A stretch of 64,000 bases of DNA, taken from positions 1 through 64,000 of the forward strand of contig JASANE010000473.1 of the NCBI GenBank assembly GCA_030248225.1. The letters are read 5' to 3'. Positions within the stretch are counted from its first letter, which is position 1. Every line of letters begins with the position of its first letter. Position numbers and translations under genes: made by a program. The notes below the pieces were generated by a model that saw only the letters and a program-made list of their open reading frames with translations, did not search any database and was not told where the DNA came from. This DNA comes from Trileptium ribeirensis (taxonomy: Eukaryota > Nematoda > Enoplea > Enoplida > Thoracostomopsidae). Below are positions 1-11,600 of this stretch, piece after piece.

Positions 1-2580
1 TCAGGGGGCGATTCACCATTTACTATACATGCAGTTCGAACTAAATTCTTGCCAAACAGTCAATGATAATTCTTTCGCGTAATAGCTCGTATTACATCAT
101 ATCGCAACCAAGAAGGCTTGTGTCAATTCTGCATCAAAGCAATAGTTACAAAAAGTATCTAACCATTTAGCCTACACCAACCATTTCAATGGCTTTAGAA
201 CTTGGTAGGTAACAAATTTGATACAGTTCCGTAAAGAAAATTCACACAAAGTAACTAGCACCTCCCAGCCCTACAGCAGTATCAAACAAGCCTGTAAACG
301 CTATCATGTTGATGGACAAGCTCAAAACTCCAATAACGGATGAGACCCTTTCTAGTAAGCAACGTATTCGGTAGCTCTCAAAATTATCATCTCTACTAGA
401 AAACTCTCCGTTAAATTATGCCCGTGCCTATCCCCAAACCACCAGTGAGGCCTTCGACCTGTCGTCGTCGAGTTAGGTAGGCACTCCCCTCACTGGATGC
501 CTTTTAAAATGAGACCCCGGATACATGCTTTGTCGTTGAGACGGAGACCGCTCGTCCAAAAAAAGTCCCGAGTCACCAAAATAGATCTCTTTTATCCGAC
601 AAGCTTAATATAAAATTTACCGGCACTTATAACTATGCACACTCGTAGATACGTCTATTGGCAAAAGACGAGACCGTTAAAAATAAAAACGTTGCCGCTT
701 GCGCAATCAAGGAGAGATGAAAGACAAATATCCAACGGCAACACCACTGAGAAATTAACTAAAACATAGTCCAGGCCATTTTCCTTTCAAAATTCCTCAC
801 TTTTCCTCAATCAAACAAAAAACCTTTTTAAACCATGGTGCCTTCACTAGGAAGGGGATGAAATCGGACGAGCGAAGGCGCCAGGAAAACATTGCCTAGA
901 GCGGCAATACATTGCCTCGAGCGGCAATACATTGACATTCAGCGTCCGATCGTTGTCGGCGAATAGCCTCGGTTGACCTGAAGTCAAAGAGATAAAAATA
1001 ACCAAAACGAGTCAGATATTCATTCCCAACCTCTCTCAAATTTACCAGTGTTGATATGGCACTGATAAGTTAACAGGCTGCTGTATGAAAGCAACCTGGA
1101 ATATTGTAAGCAAAACAAAACAATTGCAACAGCTGTGCGTTTTGAGCTACGCTCAAAATTATCACTAAGTCGGGATTAGAGTAAGTGAAGATTTCTATTC
1201 CCATTCGAGTCTGAGGAGAGATACAAAATGGGAGCTTATGTTGAAAAGGGTGGAACAACGCGATTGATTGAGAACGAGATGCAGCAGTGAAAATATAAAA
1301 GAATATGAGTGATAATTTAACCGCCGCCACTGAGTTGTCGAACTTTTTAGTTACATACAAAACGAGGCTTCTTTGAGTGAGAGATCGGGAATAGCGAATG
1401 GTCCTTGTTATTTGTTCATAGGCCTAGGGGTTGACTTTCCTCGGGGGACCTCTAGTGAATCATACCACGGAACTAGACACGTATACCACCGAAAGGGGTC
1501 ATGCGGAACATCCTTATAGATTCCTTGAGACTAAGTGTATCTCCGCTTCTTCCTTGAAAGGGAGGAAGCCGGGGTACTATTGGCGCCGTTCAGAAGGAAG
1601 CCGATGGTACAGCTGTATAACCCATCGTGGCTATTGGGAGAGGTCTCTGTTTTCGGTTTGGTTTCGACCGACTCGAATCGAAATTTTTCCCATATATATG
1701 GCGACCTAAAATACACTAAGATGTTATCTTCTCAAATTACATCGGTCTTTTTGTCTCATTTTTATAGCAATTCATTCTCTAATGTGAATATGGATCTTTT
1801 GCTCTAATGTGGGTCTGTAGAGCAATGCAAGTATGTGCTGTTGTCATTATTTTCGCTACAGAAGTTTTGCCAAAAACAGTTTTCAATGGGCCCAGGGATC
1901 CCAAAATACGAGAAAGTGACAATCTCTTCAACCACTTGAGCTATATGTGTGTTTTTGGTCACATGTTGCAGAATAATTGATCCTCTATGCGCTTGCACAC
2001 TGCTAGCATAAAAATCGGCTATATCTTATCAATTATTCAAGCAAATTTTTTTTATATTCGGTGGCTCATTTTGTAAATTAATGCTCCACATAGCCGTGTA
2101 CATGCTTCTAACTACCTGCCTTACATATTCAACGCTCAGAAGTCACCATGCTGGCGGCTTAGAGCTTCTAGTATCATAGGTGCCCAAAGGTCAGCCGGCT
2201 TGTGGGGAAGATGGTTTCGGCAGGGTAGGGGATTTTTTTAATTTTTAGAGCTCATGCTTTCCCAACAAAAATATTTCTCAATAATTGCAAATTTTTCTAG
2301 GTTTTTCTGAAATTTTCCCCAATTTTATTCAATTTCTGCCAACTTTTTTCAAATTTAGCCCACTTTTTGCTAAACTTCCCAAAATTTTGCTCGCTCGGAG
2401 GAAGACGAAATGGGGTTGGTGGAGAGTGCGAGACTTCAAGGGATGTTAATAAGACACGAGACGGAGTGTTGAATGATATATAGCGATATACACTGTGTGA
2501 CCTCAAACGATTTAAATAAATATAAGGATTGCATTAGGAATGTTCTTTAAGGCAGAATTATTACTCCTAGTCTATTTCAG
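1..2580. other. Upstream intergenic or first-intron DNA of FUOM
   Basis: No protein-coding exon can be supported here. The missing FUOM first exon or promoter may lie in this stretch or beyond the window. A 20-bp unit containing GCGGCAATACATTG is repeated in tandem near 899-932. The short open frames around 1431-1807 overlap on both strands and match no family that I know. A T-rich tract at 2230-2390 followed by a purine-rich tail resembles the tract at 3000-3160 in layout. Confidence 0.5.
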
Positions 2581-2668
2581 CCAATAATCTGTCTACTGGG
2601 CATTCCATCAATTATTTCTCCAGACCTGTTGTTTGTTTTATCTGCTATGGGTCATGGAGACGAAATAG
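2581..2668 (+). CDS. FUOM: FUOM exon with N-terminal GHGDEI motif
   Basis: The acceptor is a pyrimidine-rich tract ending TTTCAG at 2580, and the donor is ATAG/GTAGTT at 2668/2669, leaving phase 1. It encodes about 29 residues including GIPSIISPDLL and MGHGDEI, where the His is the presumed catalytic residue. Reading upstream in frame meets TAA near 2550 with no ATG. Aligned to the usual N-terminus (Met, three residues, then Gly-Ile/Val-Pro), the Met column falls on an ATA codon at 2584-2586. CTG at 2596-2598 is another near-cognate possibility. A separate upstream first exon is the simplest explanation. Confidence 0.9.
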
Positions 2669-5600
2669 GTAGTTTATTTTTGCTCATTTAGTTGTATTTA
2701 AATAAGAAAATAATGTTTAATTAAGTAGTTTATTCCAAAACGCAGTGAATAATAATGTTATTGTAATTGATCGCGCACATAGAACATAAATATGCCGGTT
2801 TGATCCTTCGATTTGATAAACTACAGGCCCCTAGTGTACGACCATTCGAAACTAACCTGACCTGCAACAGCATGGACCATATAACAGTCGCGAAAATTCT
2901 AGCCTTATAGTACTTTATGATGTACCTATATATATCATAATTGCTATAGGTCTGTCAATTCAGTTGGAGTGGATGCTCTTGGCGGACATAGACAACGGAC
3001 AACGTAAAAGTTTCTTCCGGCTCCCCAATTTTTCCTTATGCTCTCCCATTTTCCTGATTTTGTCTTATTTTTTTTGAATTTTTCTAAAAATTGCTGACAT
3101 TTTCCGTTAGCCTTTGAGGCGCGTGGGGGTGGTTGGTAGGGGGTTCGAAGCGTCAGGAGTGGTAAATATGTCTTAGGCTTCCTATCCTGAATGTAGATAA
3201 CCCCTACTACCTTTGAACACCTACAAATATATGTATATGTGCAAGCTGCTCTACAGATTTACTAAAAAACAAGGATTTGAAAGTATGTAAAACTGCTTAA
3301 CAACTAATCTAAATTTCGGTCGTAGATCAATATTATAGTCGTGATCCATATGTAATATGACCCTTACGGTGGTTAACCCCCTGCCCGTAATAACAGTCTC
3401 CTTCGCGCACTGCCGACTCGCTTCATTCTCAAAAGCAGTGTCAATGGTCAATGATACTATTAAAATGTGTGTGTGCAAGTTTTTCTAAAAGTTTATAACA
3501 AAAATTAGAAAGTAAGTAAAACCGCTTAATAGCTTATCACTTTTTCTTTCTTAGTTCAAAAATCTTATAAGTTATAACTTGTTGTATATAATATCTTTGG
3601 AGATATTTTTAGATTAAAATTTTTTACATCTTTACTTTTAGTGCTTTAAGGCCACGTCATTATTTTTGATCCTCGTCGTTTCCAGTACTCTATTTGTTAG
3701 ACCATGTTCACACTGCGTCTAATCCGACCCGATTTCCATTGGTATTTTATGTAGACTGTGCACACTGCATAGGATCCGAATCCGATACGACAAAGCATGC
3801 ACAATGTTCTCGGACCGAATCGGATGAACTAATATGAAAAATTTTGTACAAGTACACACGTATACGGAAGTCATAGCTGTTAGTCGTGTCGGATCGGACC
3901 GGATGTAATTCGAATAGAATTCGGATCGGGTCGGATGCCATGTGAACACTGCTTTAGTTTTGAAAAACCGTTACATTTTTACTTCTTGGTTGACAAACTT
4001 GATTGAACTGGCGGAACACGGTAGCGGTACAGCATTTAGTTTCCATTTTATGCTTGGTTCTTTATTGCAGTTTTTGCTGATGTTCATTTTCCGACATCCA
4101 GTATATGTCGCGGTGGCGCTAAGGAAATTAGAGCTGACGGTGAGTGTAATCATTGATTGTCTATTCGTTATGTATCTGTTTAAATGTCTATATTTATGCC
4201 ACAGTTACATAGTACTATATTTAAGTCGATTACCCCTTCAACTGCACTGAAACTTTATATCATTTGATTGCTGGTTGATCATTTTTTAAAATTAGAAACT
4301 AAAATTAACAGGTCAAACTTAGTATAATAGATGATGTTCAAGGTTCGACATGAAGAATAAACATATTTCCGACCGTTGTTAATACTTTGTCTTGATGAAT
4401 TTTTGTTTTATGCTCAAGGTTTTTTGTTGCTATTATGTGGCAATAGATGTTTGTCGTATACTATATGTACAAAAAAGGGCAATTGCGTATCATAAAGTTC
4501 AGTAAGACCGATGTGGTGTTTCTTTGCTCTGAGCGAATTAAGCGATCGAAACAACAACACTCCCACAACGCGAAAAGCGTAAAATGACCAACAGTCATGG
4601 CAGACGAAGTCGAACGATTCACAAAGCGATCATCTGCTTTTCAATCTTTATGCAAATGAAGAAAAGAAAATCAAGGGCGTGAGCAATAACCATGTTTCCA
4701 ATGACAAAATCCGATTACGCTCAGGTCATGTTGCTACTGACCATGCGCTCAACGAGGTCAATTTGGCCAATACAACACTCTGCAACGGGGACAGCCGATT
4801 CGAAACATTGGCTTCTAGGATTATGGTTCCAACGATACAAATCATTTCCCGGAACCCTGTGGTTTATCAACAGCTCAATCAGCAATAAGTGCAATACGGC
4901 GGAACTCTAATCTCACGTGCTCGATCAACGGTATTTTCGAGCGATCTTGTTTATTGTGTTCATCTAGATGCTTGTTTCTTATCTTTAACGACTACCAAAA
5001 TTTCGTCATGCACCATCGATCATACGTAACTGACAATTTCTCGTATGATGATGGCAACGATGCTGCACTAGAGCGCTCGATTAACTTAAGCAGCAATCGC
5101 TGTTTTGGACTTGACGTTATCGATCATCTGCCGACGCCAAGTAACGTCGCTACGCATATTGTTGCGAATGTCCATGGGAGTCGAATCAAATTCCCGGCCA
5201 ATTATAGAGTGGCAAAACTGCGAAAAACCGAGATGGCCAAGATCCTACAATGTCTCAACACGGATGACCAAGTGTTCGAGCTGCAAAGCAAGAAAGCGTG
5301 GCTCAAAGCCGAAAACCCAAAAGCCATCAACGCTGACGCATGGTTAGTTGCAAACGATCTCAAACCTATGACATGCAACAAAATGCCCAAGATGTTAATA
5401 CTATCAAATTAACCGATTTCTTGGAAAAAGACACCGCAGTCTGGTTCGATCAAATCCAGCGAATGTATGGCGACACTTCGGAATCCGTCAAGCTCAACAA
5501 CTTCTTTCGCGCACTAACAACTCACGTCATTCTCAAAAGCAGTACCAATGCTCAACGACACTAACGACCAAATTAAGCGCAATTTTATCGATATTTTCAA

Positions 5601-8600
5601 AGTAAGTTATGAACGCAAGCTGCGACAATACTAGCCGAACACCAGATTGGTGACAGAAAACCATCTGTCGCTTCACGACACCGCAGGCAACGAACCACAT
5701 CCAATAATGATGATTTGGTGGGACTCCGATTTCTGGAGATGCATCCGGAATCCGTCCGGATGGTTCTCGTTTAGCTATCCGATCTTTCAGTCGATAAACT
5801 AGTACGGCTGCAAACCTCCAGCCGCATGCTGGATCAGTCGAAGAACAACAGCGCTTGCTGCAGTACAAAGACAATGATGATCGATTCGAGCAATTTGAAA
5901 ACGGTGGGACAAACTGGTCAATTAAAGAACTCATTTATCAGATGATAGTTCAATGCAACAGCGCCGATACTACGGCAATCTCAACGTCGTCGTGATAGCA
6001 ACGAAAGAAACGGAAACGGTTGGCCGCATTTCCGCCCACGACAGTGCAAAACAAATCTATCTGGTGTTATGACACGCATTTTGGCAAGAAGACAACATGG
6101 TACCGTCAACCGTTCCAATGGACTAATCCCAACCCGGAAGATATCGAAACATTTGGCATCATAACATCATTTGGCACGTTCCTGTGCCGAAGAATGTATT
6201 TGGTCCTGAAACGCACCGCCTACCTATCAGCGTCAGATGGATCATATATTGCGCCGCATGGTGTTCGTCAAAACGTACATCGACGATATTCTTGTGATCA
6301 GTATTTCCGATGGCGAACATCGCGATTATCTCAACCGCAGATACTCATCGCACGTCTGAATAAACGTTATATAATAGACGCTATGTACTGTGTAAAGCAA
6401 AACTTGGAACGAGCTGGTTAACGAACATGAAATATCAGAGTCATTGTAAATAACAAGCTGGAATAATGTATGTATGCGCGCACTTGTTGCTATACTGTAC
6501 TTCTGTTACCCGTGTGAGTCCTTAACTCAATGTAGGAATTAATGCAAGTATGACAAAGTCAGTTATCAATTTCCACTTATGATTTTATTTTTTCAAGAAT
6601 TTATTCACAAGATAAACGCACTGTAGCAAATATACTGCATGTATGATCAGATGTATAAATAATACAACACTTACAATTAACCTGCGTAGCAGCAACACTG
6701 CAATTGTGATTTGTCATAGCTGTAATTTCTTGTTTCACCACGTGCGAATGAAGCTCTAAGCTCACGTTGCAACCCTTTGAATGATTTTTTTCAAATACAA
6801 ACTTGGTTCCCAAATCTCCCTAAGTCCTTAGATTTTAATACAATTGCTGTCAACGTGCCTACGGATTTTCGGAATTGCAAGATTCTCTCAATTCATTAAA
6901 AGAATTCGCAGAAATATTATTTTTAAGATGATCTTAAATATGATCAAGGCGATGTCCACCGTAACTCGTTACCAGGTGAACCAAATTCAGCCGAATTTGG
7001 TAGGGAGAAGCTGTGGTGCACCAAATGAGGGTTGTTATCAAAATCCAATTTTGGCGCGACCACTTTCCCTGCCATGTATGGCGAAATTTATGCAGATTAT
7101 TTTTCTTCAAGCTCAGCATGCTGGTGCATTTTCAAAGCAGGCTAATTTTTAGCCTCGATATGACGTTGTATATAATATTACGTATTTCATTATACCGATC
7201 CAACACATTTACTATAAATATATATAAATGACACAGTGATAGTTATAATACATTTTAGTTTTGCGGTATCGGTCATGTTATGAGTTTTTTGTTTATCTTA
7301 CTGTTGCACTTCCATTATTTTTTAGCGTGATTCGGTTTCATAAAAATTGGAAATTAGAAATTTGCTTTCTTCCCCAGAAAATGTCTTACCATGCTATATA
7401 TCTTCATGCTACTGCATACGTAAACGCCTGTACGCAATATTATGAAAAATTCGCAACATCTGCGAAGATTGTATTTTAGTTAATGATATTTGAACAAAAA
7501 CAACAAGTTACCATGTCTGAAACTGCATACATACAAGAGCTTGAAACATTTATGTCACAGCAGTGATGATCGCCGAGTATGGCCTTACCAGGAGATTTTG
7601 TGAACCTGTGTGTTTCGTGATCTTGACACTATGCTCAATGTGTGGCTTAATGCTATTACCAAACATCTTTACAGCTGCGACCAGAATACGTAATGCTGGT
7701 GAGGAGAAATGCGCAGGAAACTAAATTTCGATAGCAGCTGCTGCACCACTGCGTATCTTAGCATTCTTGCATACTCAGGAGACGCTGCAGCGTATAATTG
7801 ATATATTCTTCTTATAATATTAGCTTATTAATATTTTGTAAAATCATATGAGAACATTACTATCAATAATAGACATATTGTAAAATTGGATGCAGCGACA
7901 AACAGTTTTCGTTCTGATACTATCGTCTGTTTGTGGTGAATATAGTTCTTACCAGGCACTTTAATTTTAAGCAGCAATCTAAGAAAGGTTATATTCGTAG
8001 AACAAGTGCCGTCGTCCTAACATCTTAGATTAAGTTCCAAAATTTAAAAACATGTCTTTTATGTCTGCAAAAGTTAAGTTGTTGAATGTGTACGCTAGAT
8101 ATCTTTTCCAGGTAAACGTATAAAACATAAATACACATTTCTTTTTGAGCTTCGTAAATTTGATATTCTAACACTTAATAAAATTGATTAAGCAGATATT
8201 CACTTCAATTGTGGTCATATCCATGAAGCTGAGACATTTGCTGTGAACCAATTTCGCCTCGTTAGCGGACTTCAGCAGTAGGATATCAAGAACATTTAAA
8301 TACCACAGTTGCACAGTTTGACAAAACGTAAAAACAATTTCACAGCCTGGTGGCAGTGAAAATAAGCAAAAACAAGATACTAGAAGGCCATGCGTAGCTA
8401 TATAATAAAAAGCCATATATTAACCACCACAAGATATGATTCAGAAACGAATAAAAATTTGTTTGGTTCGTCTGCGTCGCACAGTTAGCTTTGACATAGC
8501 TGAAAGTTGTAGCAGACACAACTAGAGAACCATATGTTTGGTACAAAATTCTATTATGTGTTATCCTTTTTTTCTATAATCTATTGGTGTGATATAAATT

Positions 8601-11600
8601 GTTCCATTTTGGCGCATCGCTGGTATTGGTGCATTCTTACCAATTTAGTGAACTAAAGCCCAACGGTAGTTGAGAATATTTTGAAAAATTTACATGTTGG
8701 GATTTTGTCCACTGGGCATTAAGAATATTGGTTGTTAATGGGCATAATATGTGTTTCATTATGGGCAGTGTAATGGAAAAGCGAGCATATATTGCGGTGG
8801 TACCCAATTATATTGCGTGTGCTTGGTGGCCTGAAAAATCTTTGATCACATGAAAAGCTTCACAGAAAACTGAATATATACTCCAGATGAAAGTTTTGAT
8901 GGGTGCATTACGAAAAACCCTGGAAAATCAGTCTTAGAAATTGACAGACACAGGGAAAAGAAATATATAATTAGCTTTGTTTGCAAAACTGGTTCGTCGT
9001 TTATGTTTGATAATCCTGCATTAATTGGATTTGAACAAAAAATGAGCTTTGTACGTAATTTTAAGGCGTAACTGACGCAACTGATTTATTGTATGGGCAC
9101 GAAACTGTATCATCGATACAGTTTAATATAAGCAAACCTATATTAAGTGGAAAGTCAGCGATACACCCTCATAAGGCTGGGTTATTTCGACTGTTTTAAC
9201 GCCGCTTAACACTGACTTTTGTAAACTGCGTCGAAAGTACATGGCAGACTGAAATGGTGCTCTCAACTGAACTGGGGGATCGAAAATAGCGGGAAGGCTA
9301 CAGGAGCGCACCCAGGATTTGGCTAAGGGGGGGCCCAGAATACTATATTTTCGCAGCACGCGCTATACCAGCAGTTTCAAAAATGTTATGGTCTATTCGC
9401 TTAGACCATAAACCTCGGGTTAATTTTAACAAACTTGCTAATCCGTTTTGAGCGCGTAATTCCTTTTTCGGGGTCATAAGTTAACTTAACTTTAGTGCAC
9501 AATAATTGCAATATCCAATGTTAATATACTATTTACCGGATGTACCCACATTTGGGATTTTAGGTTGTTGAGCGCCATCGCCACTATTATCACTGTCTTT
9601 TCAACCAAAATAACTAGTTATACGCTTGGACATTTGGATGCCAAATTTTGTAAAATTATTTCGCTATCCAGAATTGTAAAATGCCTTCGACTAAATTGTA
9701 ATTGTAATCTCCTGGAAAATATTGAAAATAATATACAATATCCGATATATTTGGTTTAGGCGAAACACCGATATTTATCTATGACAGCGTAGTATTTAAA
9801 CTAGAGCTCCGACTCAACCCAACAGAGTATATACTTGTCGTAAAACAGTGTTATTGAGCACGACAATTGATTATTGACGTAAAATCGGTTTCGACAAACT
9901 GGTGAATGTGTGTTTATAGAAACTGTGTAGAAAAATATTTTTGGGATCAGCTAAGGGGGGCCCGGGCCCCCTCCTTGGGTGCGCCTATGGAAGGCTATAA
10001 TAATTGAATAGCAGTTATTGCTTAATAATAATGTATATTTATTATAGTGAATGCCTATGGACTGCAGCAAGTTTAGTGTATCTAGTCGAACAAGGAATAA
10101 AATTCAAGGTTTTTGAGCTCCATAAAGGAAAATGGGTATATTTCCCCGCAGAGAGAAATTGGCCTATTTTAGACATATATATAGAAAAGTACTTGGGTGA
10201 CCTGTGGGGGCTGGGAGAATCCGAAAATACCTGGGGTCCTCATCTGTGGGCACCTTGAGGGAGACTGAAATACGTTGGGGCCCTCCCCTCTGTGGGAAAG
10301 CCAGTAACATAATATATCTGTCTGCAGAGAGCCCATGGAGTATTTGTTTAGAACATTTTAAAGACAGTGCTTAGATGTGTAATCCACTATCAACACTAGA
10401 TACTATTATACAGTCGTTTAGATTTCTTTTTGGATAATATTTTGACGGTGATTCGCTCAGCGTAACATAAAATTTAACATTTTTTCTATCGGTAGATTAT
10501 TGTAAATAGAAAGCTAAATGCGGTAGTACTCAAGTAAAAAGAGGAACTGCTGAAAAAACGGAAGACCCAAATAAAAGACGTTTTGATCGAATTAACATAT
10601 CACAAGTAACTGTCGGATGCACAGTTATTGTACTCGCGGTACGTTAGCCCAAAGTTTTAAAAGGAAACTTCAATAATACTATTCAAGAAAAATGACAAGA
10701 TTTTATTTATATGGTTATAAAGATATTGCGAGTGTGCATTGCTTGTTGAATTTTGTGTCATAAACCATAAACAGCATTGTGTGTTCTCAAGTTGAGAGAA
10801 CAGATGATATTGACATTCAAATGATATTTTAAGGGTCACGCATCATGCGGGTCACTGCACCAACACAGGTCAAACGAGTCACTTAATATTACCCGGTCCT
10901 AACCTTTTAACACCTACCGTACCATGACCTACGTAGGTTACGAATAGCAGTATTTTTCACGCGAAGTTTGAAGACACGATTTATATTCTGATACAAATCT
11001 TGGACAATCTGAGCTTAAATGTGTATAGTTACCAAAGTTAGACGACATTCCCTGAACACTATCTACTTCAGCAATAGCTGATAGGGTATTGAACTTGCCG
11101 TTTAACAAAACTTTTCTAAATACCCAGTGAGTTAGAATATATTTTAGGTGTGATTGGTATTCAATACCGAACCCGTCCACGTTGGAGAAACATTGTCTGC
11201 TGCACAAATGAGGAAACTACTGTTAGTATTTTAGGACATCGTATTTCGTCACTGTTGTCAGCGGTTGTCAAACTTTTTCCGTTGGATGAGTACGTCGACG
11301 CTCCGGTAGGTACATTGTCTTCGGCCAATGTAACCTTTAAAGGCGGAAGTGAAATGCATGCTATGCTGTTCTCGATATATATACTAAGCCTTTGTCTTAG
11401 CCTAAGATAAGGTCCGTATATGAGCTATATACGTACTAAACCTAGGTCGGGGGCCGCCGCCCCCGAACCCCCGTCTAAGCTGTTCTTTTTCTAACGTTAT
11501 AAACGTCCGGCCCCTAAAGGTGACATCGGCCGTGTCTTTGATTATATATATTTGCAATCACCTTTATTTTATGTTTTATTTTTTTACTATTCCTAGTCGT

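Noticed and set aside
4660..4910. Two overlapping + strand frames upstream of the Gag remnant as retroelement protease
   Set aside because: No Asp-Thr/Ser-Gly active-site motif is visible, so the assignment cannot be supported.
10004..10258. 84-codon open frame after the hAT element
   Set aside because: The frame runs into a diverged tandem repeat, and the translation matches no family.
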